64,000 bases of DNA from Clostridium cavendishii DSM 21758. GTDB taxonomy: Bacteria > Bacillota > Clostridia > Clostridiales > Clostridiaceae. The first letter of the stretch is position 1. Each line of letters opens with the position of its first letter. The notes beneath the pieces are model-generated. The model did not search any database, was not told where the DNA came from, and worked only from the letters and a program-made list of their open reading frames with translations. Below are positions 26,784 through 34,854 of the stretch, piece by piece. Position numbers and translations under genes: made by a program. Where the stretch lies: contig NZ_FQZB01000024.1 of assembly GCF_900141845.1 (NCBI RefSeq), positions 3,845-67,844 of the forward strand. Reading direction: 5' to 3'.

Positions 26784-28097
26784 ATGAAAGGATTAAAAAT
26801 TGCAATAATTGGGGGAGGAAGTAGTTATACTCCAGAGATTATAGAGGGTTTTATAAAGAGAAAATCAGAACTTCCAGTAAATGAAATTTATTTAGTTGAT
26901 ATAAAAGAAGGCGAAGAGAAACTTAATATAGTTGGAAATCTAGCAAGAAGAATGATAAAAAAAGCTGGATTAGACATCAATCTTGTACTTACGTTAGATA
27001 GAAGAGAAGCACTTAAAAATGCAGATTTCGTTACAACTCAATTTAGAGTTGGTGGCTTAGAAGCAAGGGCAAGAGATGAGAGATTTCCACTTAAATATAA
27101 TGTTTTAGGACAAGAAACAGTAGGACCAGGAGGATTTGCAAAAGCATTAAGAACAATTCCTGTAATTTTAGATATTTGCAAAGATATGAAAGAACTTTGT
27201 CCAGATGCATGGCTTATTAATTTTACAAATCCATCAGGGCTTGTTACAGAAGCTGTAACAAAATATACTAATATAAAATGTATAGGCTTATGTAATGTTC
27301 CTATTCATATGAAAATGGATGTAGCTTCAATGTTAGAAGTAGAAAGTAAAGAATTATTTATAGAATTTGTAGGACTTAATCATTTAGTATGGGGAAGAAG
27401 AGTATGGCATAAAGATGAGGATGTAACTGAAAATATTATAAAAAGTCTACAAGATGGTGCATCGCTTACAATGAAAAATATATCTGATTTAAAATGGCCA
27501 GCAGAGTTTTTAAATGCATTAGGAATGATACCATGTCCATATCATAGATATTATTATATGACAGATAGACTTTTAAAAGAAGAAAAGGAATCAGCAGAAG
27601 CTAATGGAAAAGGAACAAGAGCAGAACAGGTACAAAAAATTGAAGAAAAATTATTTGAACTTTATAAAGATGAAAGTTTAAATGTAAAACCTGTTGAACT
27701 TGAGAAGAGAGGTGGAGCATATTATTCAGATGCGGCAGTATCACTTATAAGTTCTATTTACAATGATAAGAAAGAAATACATACAGTAAATGTTAAAAAT
27801 AATGGAATAATAAAAGGTATTCCAGATGATTGTATAATTGAAACTAATTGTATAGTAGGTAGTAAAGGTGCAACACCATTATCATTAACTGGTGAATTAG
27901 AAGGAAAAGTACTAGGACTTATACAAATCGTAAAATCATATGAAATATTAGCAGTGGAATCAGCAGTTACTGGAAATAGAGAGAAGGCAATAATGGCATT
28001 AACAAATAATCCGCTAATTCCATCAATAGATGTGGCGATAAAATTATTTGATGAAATATTAGTTATTAACAAAGAATATTTACCACAATTTAGATAA
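26784..28097 (+). CDS. Family 4 glycoside hydrolase (6-phospho-beta-glucosidase type)
   Basis: A 437-residue NAD- and metal-dependent hydrolase. The Rossmann motif IIGGGSSYTPEII is at the N-terminus, then DFVTTQFRVGGLEARARDE, NFTNPSGLVTEAV (about 147) and the metal-ligand Cys motif GLCNVPIHM (about 173), with GLNHLVWGR. GH4 enzymes open phosphorylated disaccharides by an oxidation-elimination mechanism. In this operon it probably splits a 6-phospho disaccharide delivered by the PTS. A second phosphoglycosidase candidate (30871) is encoded downstream, so the two may differ in linkage or sugar. The ATG follows GGAGG. Confidence 0.88.
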   Translation: MKGLKIAIIGGGSSYTPEIIEGFIKRKSELPVNEIYLVDIKEGEEKLNIVGNLARRMIKKAGLDINLVLTLDRREALKNADFVTTQFRVGGLEARARDERFPLKYNVLGQETVGPGGFAKALRTIPVILDICKDMKELCPDAWLINFTNPSGLVTEAVTKYTNIKCIGLCNVPIHMKMDVASMLEVESKELFIEFVGLNHLVWGRRVWHKDEDVTENIIKSLQDGASLTMKNISDLKWPAEFLNALGMIPCPYHRYYYMTDRLLKEEKESAEANGKGTRAEQVQKIEEKLFELYKDESLNVKPVELEKRGGAYYSDAAVSLISSIYNDKKEIHTVNVKNNGIIKGIPDDCIIETNCIVGSKGATPLSLTGELEGKVLGLIQIVKSYEILAVESAVTGNREKAIMALTNNPLIPSIDVAIKLFDEILVINKEYLPQFR

Positions 28098-28129
28098 AAT
28101 TTAGGATAACGTAGGAGGGATTTATTAAT

Positions 28130-28435
28130 ATGGAACAAGAAATATTTGAAATAATAGCACATGCAGGAGATTCAAGAGGATATACTTTTGAAGCGCTTAG
28201 AGAAGCAAGAAAGAATAATTTTAAAGAAGCTGAAGGACTTTTAGTTAAGGCAAAAGAAGAATTAACATTAGCTCATAACACTCAAACTAAACTAATTCAA
28301 GCAGAAATAAACGGAGAAGATATAAAAATTTCATTACTTATGGTTCATGCTCAAGACCAATTAATGGATGCAATTTCTGAAAATACTTTAGTTGAAGAAA
28401 TGATTGAAATGTATAGAATTATTCATAGCAAATAA
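28130..28435 (+). CDS. PTS lactose/cellobiose-family EIIA component
   Basis: A 101-residue helical protein. The phosphorylated His lies in LMVHAQDQLMDA (H73), matching the EIIA-Lac site; LTLAHNTQTKLIQAE is the companion helix. It relays phosphate from HPr to EIIB. GGAGGG precedes the ATG. It sits after the GH4 gene rather than beside EIIB, a common arrangement in Lac-family operons. Confidence 0.92.
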   Translation: MEQEIFEIIAHAGDSRGYTFEALREARKNNFKEAEGLLVKAKEELTLAHNTQTKLIQAEINGEDIKISLLMVHAQDQLMDAISENTLVEEMIEMYRIIHSK

Positions 28436-28455
28436 ATATAAGGAGATGCTAAACT

Positions 28456-28752
28456 ATGAATATATTAATGTATGGAATATATATAATTTCTATGATGCTA
28501 TTTGTACTAGGATCAGTATATTTTTCAAGAAAAGCAATAAAAAAATTCAAATTGAATAGGTGGGTTATTGCTTTTACATCCCCACTTATTCTTATTATTC
28601 CTTCAGTTTTTTTTAAAGATATCAATCCTATAATATGGTCAATATTAATTGCTATATTTATTGGTTTTTGTATTTTATTTTTTGAGATTAATAATAACAT
28701 ATCTGAAAATAGAGGAATTAAGGAAACTATGGACTATAGAAAAACTAGATAA
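28456..28752 (+). CDS. Small membrane protein in the peptidoglycan-sugar operon, function unknown
   Basis: A 98-residue protein with three hydrophobic segments: residues about 4-23, then VIAFTSPLILIIPSVFF (about 37-53) and WSILIAIFIGFCILFF (about 61-76). A basic linker and a charged tail (NRGIKETMDYRKTR) follow. It starts 20 bases after the EIIA stop behind an AAGGAG and lies 32 bases before the kinase gene, so it belongs to the operon. I recognise no family. It could be a helper of the PTS permease or an unrelated passenger. Confidence 0.65.
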   Translation: MNILMYGIYIISMMLFVLGSVYFSRKAIKKFKLNRWVIAFTSPLILIIPSVFFKDINPIIWSILIAIFIGFCILFFEINNNISENRGIKETMDYRKTR

Positions 28753-28784
28753 ACGTAAACTATAAAGAGCAAAGGAATGATTCA

Positions 28785-29684
28785 ATGAAATATATATTGG
28801 GTGTTGATGGTGGTGGAACAAAGACAGAAGCTATTGCTTATGATTTAAAAGGTAATATAATATCAAAAGGTGTTTCTAAATTTGGAAATTTATTAGTCAA
28901 TAATGAAAAAGCTCTAGAAAATATTAGAGAAGCAATTGATAATTGTACTAAAGAACTAAATATAAAAGAATGTATTCATATATACTTAGGTATTGCAGGA
29001 GTTAGTGCTGGTGATAATAAGCAAAAAGTAATGAAGTATATTATAGAAAGTTTTCATTGTGAAACAACAGTAGTTAATGATGCAGAACTGGCACTTTCTG
29101 CACTCCTAAAAGGAAAAGATGGTTTTCTTACCATTTCAGGAACTGGATCTATATGTATAGGTAAATATAATAATGAAAAAGTCAGGGTAGGAGGATGGGG
29201 ACACATCCTAGGTGATGAAGGAAGTGGATATTATATTGCCCTTGAAGCTTTAAAAAAGATTATATTTGAAAAGGATATGGGATATACAAAATCTAATTTT
29301 ACAAAGATGATATTAGATAATTTAGAAGTTTCTGATGAATTTGATATTATAAATTTTGTATATAATTCTGATAAAGGTAAAATATCAGCTATAGTTCCTG
29401 TAATTGTAGAACTTTCTAAAAATAATGATAGTACAGCAATAGATATATTAAAGCAGTCAGGAAGAGAATTAGGAATCATGACTGCAAGAGCAATAAATAG
29501 AATGAAAATAAATGAAACTGTAAATATAGGGATTTCAGGAAGCATTTTAACTAATATAAATTTAGTTAAGGAGAGTTTTGTAAATGTATTACATAAAGAA
29601 GTAAAGGATTTTAGAATATATGATGAATGTGCTTCTCCGACAATAGGCGCATATTATGAAGTAATAAAATATATAAATTCATAG
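28785..29684 (+). CDS. murK: N-acetylglucosamine/N-acetylmuramic acid kinase, BadF/BcrA ATPase family
   Basis: A 299-residue ASKHA-fold kinase. The phosphate-1 motif is LGVDGGGTKTEAIAYD (residues 5-20), the phosphate-2 motif FLTISGTGSICIG (about 117) and the adenosine motif NIGISGSILTN (about 246). The nearest described enzyme type is clostridial MurK, which phosphorylates MurNAc and GlcNAc at the 6-hydroxyl; plain GlcNAc kinase is the alternative. In this operon it would feed MurQ with MurNAc-6-phosphate, or rescue the non-phosphorylated sugar left after the phosphoglycosidases cut. Fourteen bases separate it from anmK. Confidence 0.82.
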   Translation: MKYILGVDGGGTKTEAIAYDLKGNIISKGVSKFGNLLVNNEKALENIREAIDNCTKELNIKECIHIYLGIAGVSAGDNKQKVMKYIIESFHCETTVVNDAELALSALLKGKDGFLTISGTGSICIGKYNNEKVRVGGWGHILGDEGSGYYIALEALKKIIFEKDMGYTKSNFTKMILDNLEVSDEFDIINFVYNSDKGKISAIVPVIVELSKNNDSTAIDILKQSGRELGIMTARAINRMKINETVNIGISGSILTNINLVKESFVNVLHKEVKDFRIYDECASPTIGAYYEVIKYINS

Positions 29685-29698
29685 AATGGTGGATTAAG

Positions 29699-30856
29699 AT
29701 GGATATAAAATATAGTGTTGGTATAATGTCAGGAACTTCTTTAGATGGAATTGATGTAGCATTAGTAAAAATCAAAGATTCAGGAATAAATACAAAACTT
29801 GATGTTGTTGGGTTTGAAACTATTCCTTTTGAAGAAGATTTAAGAGAGGAGATTAAAAGAAGTTTGTCTATAGAAAAATCAAATGTAGAATTAATATGTA
29901 GTCTTAATTTTAAATTAGGATATGCATTTAGTAATGCAGTAAAAGTTGCTTGCAATAATTTCAATTTTGATTTATCAAAAATTGATTTTATAGGAAGTCA
30001 TGGTCAAACTGTATATCATATACCTAAAGATACAAAAGAGTTGAAAAAATCTACATTACAAATTGGAGAACCATCTATAATTGCATATGAAATAGGATGT
30101 CAAGTAGTATCTAATTTTAGAAGTATGGATATGGCAGCAGGTGGAGAAGGTGCGCCGCTAGTACCTTTTACAGAGTATATACTATATAGGTCTAGTAAAA
30201 ACAGAGTTTTGCAAAATATTGGAGGAATAGGTAATGCTACTATTATCCCTCAAAAGTGCAAATTGAATGATGTTTTTGCTTTTGACACAGGACCGGGAAA
30301 TATGATAATTGATGAAGTTGTATATAGATTGACTGGAATGCCTTATGATAAAGGCGGTCAATTATCACTAAAAGGGAAAATAATTGAACCTATGTTAAAA
30401 GATCTTATGGAACATGAGTATATATTAAGATGTCCTCCTAAATCAACAGGAAGAGAAGTATTTGGTTCTCAATTTGTTGATAAAATTTTAAAGCAGTATT
30501 CAAGTGAATGTAAGGAAGATATAATTTGTACAGTAACTATGTTTACAGCAAAATCAATAGAGTATAATTATCGCAACTTTATTATGCCTAGAATGAAAAT
30601 AGATGAAGTTATAATTGGCGGCGGAGGAAGTTACAATAAAACTTTATTAAATATGATTAGAGAATGTATGCCAGAATGTAAAGTTTTAACTCAAGAAGAT
30701 TTAGGGTTTTCATCAGATAGCAAAGAAGCAATTGCGTTTGCTATACTCGCTAATGAAACATTACATGGTAGCTTTAGTAACGTACTTACGGCTACTGGAG
30801 CCAAAGAGTATGTTATTTTAGGAAATATAACACCAACTCCTAAAAAGTTTAATTAA
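29699..30856 (+). CDS. anmK: 1,6-anhydro-N-acetylmuramic acid kinase
   Basis: A 385-residue ASKHA-fold kinase. It starts with the diagnostic VGIMSGTSLDGIDVALV. Other markers are GSHGQTVYHIP (about 99), LQNIGGIGNATI (about 170), FDTGPGNMIID and EVIIGGGGSYNKTLL (about 303). AnmK hydrolyses the anhydro ring while phosphorylating, giving MurNAc-6-phosphate for MurQ. Anhydro-MurNAc comes from lytic transglycosylases, which are best known in Gram-negatives, so this gene hints at such an activity in the cell or at scavenging from other bacteria. Fifteen bases separate it from the next gene. Confidence 0.95.
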   Translation: MDIKYSVGIMSGTSLDGIDVALVKIKDSGINTKLDVVGFETIPFEEDLREEIKRSLSIEKSNVELICSLNFKLGYAFSNAVKVACNNFNFDLSKIDFIGSHGQTVYHIPKDTKELKKSTLQIGEPSIIAYEIGCQVVSNFRSMDMAAGGEGAPLVPFTEYILYRSSKNRVLQNIGGIGNATIIPQKCKLNDVFAFDTGPGNMIIDEVVYRLTGMPYDKGGQLSLKGKIIEPMLKDLMEHEYILRCPPKSTGREVFGSQFVDKILKQYSSECKEDIICTVTMFTAKSIEYNYRNFIMPRMKIDEVIIGGGGSYNKTLLNMIRECMPECKVLTQEDLGFSSDSKEAIAFAILANETLHGSFSNVLTATGAKEYVILGNITPTPKKFN

Positions 30857-30870
30857 AGGGGGAAGAAGAA

Positions 30871-31959
30871 ATGAGAAAATTAGGTATATCGATTTATCCT
30901 ATGCACAATTCTGTTGATGAAATTAAGGAATATATAGATTTAGCAGCAAAATATAATTTTAAAAGAGTGTTTACATGCCTTTTATCAGTTGAAGGTGAAA
31001 AAGAAATAATATTAAAAGAATTCAAGGAAACTATAGAACATGCAAATAAATATGGCATGGAGGTTATAGCAGACATAAGTCCAAAAGTTTTCAAAGACCT
31101 AGGAATAAGTTATAAAGATTTAAGGGATTTTAAAAAACTTGGAGTTTATGGAATACGATTAGATCAAGGATTTACTGGAATTGAAGAATCTATAATGACA
31201 TTTAATAAAGAAGACTTAAAAATTGAATTTAATATGAGTAGTGGCACAAAATATATAGAAAATATTTTTTCATACAAGCCAAATACAAATAATATTTTAG
31301 GATGTCATAATTTTTATCCACATAAATATACGGGATTAAGCTATGAGCATTTTATAAAAACTAGTGAGCAATTTAAAAAGTTAGGTATTGTAACTGCTGC
31401 ATTTATATCATCTTCTAATGCACAATATGGACCTTGGCCTGTAAGTGAAGGATTATGCACAATTGAAGTACATAGAGAACTTCCAATAGTAGTACAAGCT
31501 AAACACTTATGGATAACAAACTTAATTGATGATATAATTATAGCAAATGCTTTTGCATCAGAAGAAGAATTAAAACAATTAAGTGAAATTGATCAATATT
31601 GTTTAACATTAAAATGTGAATTAAATGAAGAAATACCAGAGATTGAAAAAAGGATAGTGCTTGAAGAATTTCACTTTAATAGAGGCGATGTGTCAGATTA
31701 TGTAATTAGATCAACTCAAAGTAGGGTTAAATATAAAGGACATGATTTTAGAGTTTTTAATACTCCAGATATTAAAAAGGGAGATATTATAATTGAAAGT
31801 TCACTTTATGGTCATTATGCAGGTGAAATGCAAATAGCAAAGCGTGATATGAAAAATTCAGGCAAATCAAATGTAGTAGGAAGGATAAATAAAGATGAAC
31901 TGTTTTTATTAGATTATATAGAACCATGGGGAAAATTCAAATTAATAGAAGGAGAATGA
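30871..31959 (+). CDS. mupG: 6-phospho-N-acetylmuramidase-like protein (MupG, GH170/DUF871)
   Basis: A 362-residue cytoplasmic protein. The N-terminal TIM-barrel begins KLGISIYPMHNSVDEIKEYI and has GVYGIRLDQGFTGIEE (about 91), NILGCHNFYPHKYTGLSYE (about 140) and SSSNAQYGPWPVSEGLCTIE (about 180). The C-terminal about 115 residues form the cyclophilin-like part (NRGDVSDYVIRST, then GKSNVVGRINKDELFLLDY). The described family member, staphylococcal MupG, splits MurNAc-6-phosphate-GlcNAc to MurNAc-6-phosphate and GlcNAc. Together with MurQ, PTS and GlcNAc kinase this makes a full salvage route. GGGGG precedes the ATG. Confidence 0.85.
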   Translation: MRKLGISIYPMHNSVDEIKEYIDLAAKYNFKRVFTCLLSVEGEKEIILKEFKETIEHANKYGMEVIADISPKVFKDLGISYKDLRDFKKLGVYGIRLDQGFTGIEESIMTFNKEDLKIEFNMSSGTKYIENIFSYKPNTNNILGCHNFYPHKYTGLSYEHFIKTSEQFKKLGIVTAAFISSSNAQYGPWPVSEGLCTIEVHRELPIVVQAKHLWITNLIDDIIIANAFASEEELKQLSEIDQYCLTLKCELNEEIPEIEKRIVLEEFHFNRGDVSDYVIRSTQSRVKYKGHDFRVFNTPDIKKGDIIIESSLYGHYAGEMQIAKRDMKNSGKSNVVGRINKDELFLLDYIEPWGKFKLIEGE

Positions 31960-31983
31960 ATATAAAAGGTAAAGGAGAATTAT

Positions 31984-32829
31984 ATGAATTGTTCACTTTT
32001 AATAAAACAAATTCAAGAATCAATGACAGAGTCAGAAAAAAAGATAGCTGAATATGTATTGAATAATCCGGGTGATGTTTATAAATTTTCAGCAAATCAA
32101 TTAGGAATGGTTACAGAAACAAGTGCTGCTAGTGTTGTAAGATTTGCTAAGAAACTAGGGTTTGATGGGCTTCAAGAGTTTAAGATTGCTTTAGCTAAAG
32201 ATGATAATATAACAACTGAAGATGTAGATTATGAATATATAAATACTGATGATACAATAAAAGAAGTAATGGTTAAAATTAGTAATAAAAATATAAAGAG
32301 TATAAATGATACAGTTGTTTTACTTGATGAAAAGAAAATTGAAGAAGCTGTAAGGGCTATTCAAAATGCCAAAAATATATATATTTTTGGTGTTGGGCAA
32401 TCTGCATTAATAGGTATGGACTTACAATATAAATTAAGTAGAATACGTAAAAATGCATTAATGAATTTAGACAGTCATTTACAAATTTCAATTGCAGCTA
32501 ATATGTCTGAAGATGATGTTGCTATTGGAATATCTTATTCAGGAAAAACAAAAGAAGTATATAATGCATTAAGCAAATCCAAAGAAAAAGGAGCAAAATG
32601 TATTACGATAACGAAGTTTGGAGATAATCCAGTTGCTTCGTTAGGTGATATTAATATACAAGTTCCAGGTGTAGAAAAGGATTTAAGAGTTGGTGCTATA
32701 TCATCTAGGATAGCACAACTTACAATAATTGATATATTATTTATTGGAGTAGCAAAAGATAATTTTCCTATGGTTGATAAATATTTAAAAGAAACAAGAA
32801 ATATGGTAGAAGATCTTAAGTTAAAGTAA
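31984..32829 (+). CDS. murR: RpiR-family transcriptional regulator with SIS domain (MurR-like)
   Basis: A 281-residue protein. The N-terminal helix-turn-helix domain (TESEKKIAEYVLNNPGDVYK, then TSAASVVRFAKKLGFDGLQE) occupies about residues 1-77. The SIS domain follows (NIYIFGVGQSALIGMDLQYK at about 128-147, GISYSGKTKEVYNALSKSKE at about 180). SIS-domain regulators of this type sense phosphosugars; MurR in E. coli responds to MurNAc-6-phosphate. As the last gene of the operon it probably represses it, perhaps at the dyad 24012-24024. The specific ligand is inferred from context. Confidence 0.88.
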   Translation: MNCSLLIKQIQESMTESEKKIAEYVLNNPGDVYKFSANQLGMVTETSAASVVRFAKKLGFDGLQEFKIALAKDDNITTEDVDYEYINTDDTIKEVMVKISNKNIKSINDTVVLLDEKKIEEAVRAIQNAKNIYIFGVGQSALIGMDLQYKLSRIRKNALMNLDSHLQISIAANMSEDDVAIGISYSGKTKEVYNALSKSKEKGAKCITITKFGDNPVASLGDINIQVPGVEKDLRVGAISSRIAQLTIIDILFIGVAKDNFPMVDKYLKETRNMVEDLKLK

Positions 32830-32866
32830 GTTAAAAATATAAACACAAATTTAAAATTGAAAGAGG

Positions 32867-32920
32867 TCATTTTTTAATGAAGATTTCTTAAATGAAGTCA
32901 GAATTAAAAATGATTTTTTT
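32867..32920 (+). terminator. Terminator of the peptidoglycan-sugar operon
   Basis: TCATTTTTTAAT and ATTAAAAATGA pair (one bulged T) and a run of seven T follows. The rest of the gap to the tRNA holds only AT-rich sequence. Confidence 0.65.
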
Positions 32921-33101
32921 ATTATTTAGATAAGTTATTTTAAAATTTGTAAATAATTTTAATTATAAGAACAAAATTCATGATTAATAAGATGGTTTTT
33001 TTAGTATATAAAAATAAATTTTAAAACATATTGAAAAATATGTATAATGGGTTTATAATAATAAATGAAAATATTTTAATTATTAAAATTTAATAAAATA
33101 T

Positions 33102-33175
33102 GCGGGTGTAACTCAATGGTAGAGTTCTAGCTTCCCAAGCTAGCTACGTGGGTTCGATTCCCATCACCCGCTCCA
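33102..33175 (+). tRNA. tRNA-Gly (anticodon CCC), CCA encoded
   Basis: A complete cloverleaf. The acceptor stem GCGGGTG/CACCCGC is perfect. The D arm is ACTC...GAGT, the anticodon stem CTAGC/GCTAG holds the loop TTCCCAA, so the anticodon is CCC, and the T arm is GTGGG-TTCGATT-CCCAT. Discriminator T and an encoded CCA end it. It reads GGG glycine codons, which are rare in this AT-rich sequence. A clear terminator follows 6 bases later. Confidence 0.95.
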
Positions 33176-33180
33176 AATTA

Positions 33181-33215
33181 AAACCGCTAAGATTATTCTT
33201 AGCGGTTTATTTTTG
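33181..33215 (+). terminator. Terminator of the tRNA-Gly gene
   Basis: Perfect 11-bp arms AAACCGCTAAG and CTTAGCGGTTT, a 6-nt loop, then T residues. Confidence 0.88.
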
Positions 33216-33621
33216 ATTAAATAAAAGGTTTATAGGTAATTTTATATGAAAATATATTGATTTTACATAATTTTTTCAATACAAAAAACAGATGTAATAG
33301 ATTTATTACATCTTATAGGAATTAAATTTAAAAAGTATATTTACAAATCTCAAAAAATGATATATAATAAAAAGTTAAAAACTTTTTATTATTCTTCTTT
33401 AACTATTTATTTTATTTTAACTCAAAAATAGTAAATGTACAAGATATAATGAATATTTATATGGATACATTTATTATATTAATAAATATTAATTGTGATG
33501 CATTAGAAAGAATCATACCAACTAATTTGGAATTTAATATTGTTAACAGCAGATGATATAATATTTCTTAGTAGAGACGTCTTATACTAATTATAAATAG
33601 ATTTTAAAAGGAGATTATAAA
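33216..33621. other. Gene-free AT-rich stretch with two weak hairpins
   Basis: About 400 bases without a credible reading frame. It holds AGATGTAAT...ATTACATCT (near 33290-33312) and a 13-bp AT-only hairpin (near 33365-33395). Neither can be assigned a role. The end carries AAAGGAG for the GNAT gene. Confidence 0.5.
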
Positions 33622-34080
33622 ATGAAAATTGAATTTAAAAGAGCAACAATTGATGATGTTGATAAATTAATTGTTGTACAAAATCAGAGCTTCTATTCTG
33701 ATTTTATTAAATATGGAGAATGTCCTGCATATAATCATTCTAAAGAAAGTATGACTAATATTATTCTAAACAAAATAACATATAAAATAATTTGTAATAA
33801 TCAAATAGTAGGTGACATTGCTGTTAAAGATAATAATGATAGCACATACTTTCTAGGGGGTATTTGTGTGGTACCAGATTATGAGAACCATGGAATTGGA
33901 CAACAAGCCATTAAGTTTATAGAGAGCCAATTCCAGAGAGCAACTGTTTGGACTTTAGAAACGCCTGCTGATAAGGAAAGAAATCATTATTTTTATAAAA
34001 AGATGGGATATAATATCGTAGATGAATATATGGATGGGAATGTTAGAGTAGTGCTGTTTGAGAAGAAAATTACCTTATAA
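33622..34080 (+). CDS. GNAT-family N-acetyltransferase
   Basis: A 152-residue cytoplasmic protein. The acetyl-CoA binding motif A reads GGICVVPDYENHGIGQQAI (about residues 78-96), with ETPADKERNHYFYKKMGYN (about 114) as motif B. The substrate cannot be read from sequence; small molecules, antibiotics and protein N-termini are all used in this superfamily. AAAGGAG lies 9 bases before the ATG. It is monocistronic, converging on the PspA operon with a shared hairpin between them. Confidence 0.88.
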   Translation: MKIEFKRATIDDVDKLIVVQNQSFYSDFIKYGECPAYNHSKESMTNIILNKITYKIICNNQIVGDIAVKDNNDSTYFLGGICVVPDYENHGIGQQAIKFIESQFQRATVWTLETPADKERNHYFYKKMGYNIVDEYMDGNVRVVLFEKKITL

Positions 34081-34147
34081 AATGAATCTAATTCAAAGTG
34101 AAGCTATTTAATTTTATTCTCTTACCTTGTAGTTTTATTTACAATAA

Positions 34148-34184
34148 AAAGACAGCCAAATTATGAAATAACTTGGCTGCCTTT
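34148..34184. terminator. Bidirectional terminator between the GNAT gene and the PspA operon
   Basis: AAAGACAGCCAA and TTGGCTGCCTTT pair with one wobble; A-rich and T-rich flanks serve both strands. Confidence 0.65.
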
Positions 34185-34192
34185 AGATAGCT

Positions 34193-34846
34193 TTAGTTTT
34201 GGAAAGTATCTACAATGAAATCAAATTCATTAGGATCCGAAATTTCACCGTAATTATCTTCACTAATGCCTGGATAATAGTAAAGAACAAATTTATCTTC
34301 TTTATCCATAATATTTTCAATTATTATATATTGTCTATCAAGTTCACAATCTTGTAGAGTGGCAAGAACCATATATCTTGATGGTCTACCAGTATTATTG
34401 TTTGTCAAATTTAATATAAAGTTATCATGAATAGTCATATTGATTTTTTCATGATCACATTTCTTAATAAAAGAATTTTCTCTACAACCGCTACAAGTAT
34501 TAAAGTTACAATCTTTAGGACAATTTAGACAAGCACATTTCGCACAATTATTTAATTGGTTAAATGTTTTTCTATTATCATTTTTGTAAGAAGAAACAAG
34601 ATTAATAGAATTGTTATCTTTAAACTTACCTAAAAATGATTTAGATTGCTTATTTACATCTGCTTCAGCAGAATCTAAAAGAGAAACATATTTTTTTAAA
34701 ACATCAACTTGCCCATAATATTTTCTTATTTTAAGTGTCTGTTCAGAAAGAAAAGGAGCTACGTTATCAATAGCGTAGCTAAGGTCTACATAAACCTTTC
34801 CCCAATTATCTTTCTCAGACTTTATAAAGTCTAAGTCTCTACTCAT
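34193..34846 (-). CDS. Cysteine-cluster protein in the PspA operon, function unknown
   Basis: A 217-residue soluble protein. Eight cysteines fall within residues 101-130 in the pattern CxxCxCxxCxxxCxxxxCxxC plus one more (CAKCACLNCPKDC at the start), which looks like a zinc- or Fe-S-binding module. The N-terminal 95 residues are helical and charged (EQTLKIRKYYGQVDVLKKYV), and the C-terminal 85 look like a small beta domain (NNTGRPSRYMVLATLQDCEL). I do not recognise a family. It starts only 8 bases after the pspA-like gene, so it should act with it, perhaps as an adaptor or redox/metal sensor; that is inference. Confidence 0.75.
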   Translation of the reverse strand: MSRDLDFIKSEKDNWGKVYVDLSYAIDNVAPFLSEQTLKIRKYYGQVDVLKKYVSLLDSAEADVNKQSKSFLGKFKDNNSINLVSSYKNDNRKTFNQLNNCAKCACLNCPKDCNFNTCSGCRENSFIKKCDHEKINMTIHDNFILNLTNNNTGRPSRYMVLATLQDCELDRQYIIIENIMDKEDKFVLYYYPGISEDNYGEISDPNEFDFIVDTFQN

Positions 34847-34854
34847 ATTTTCAC

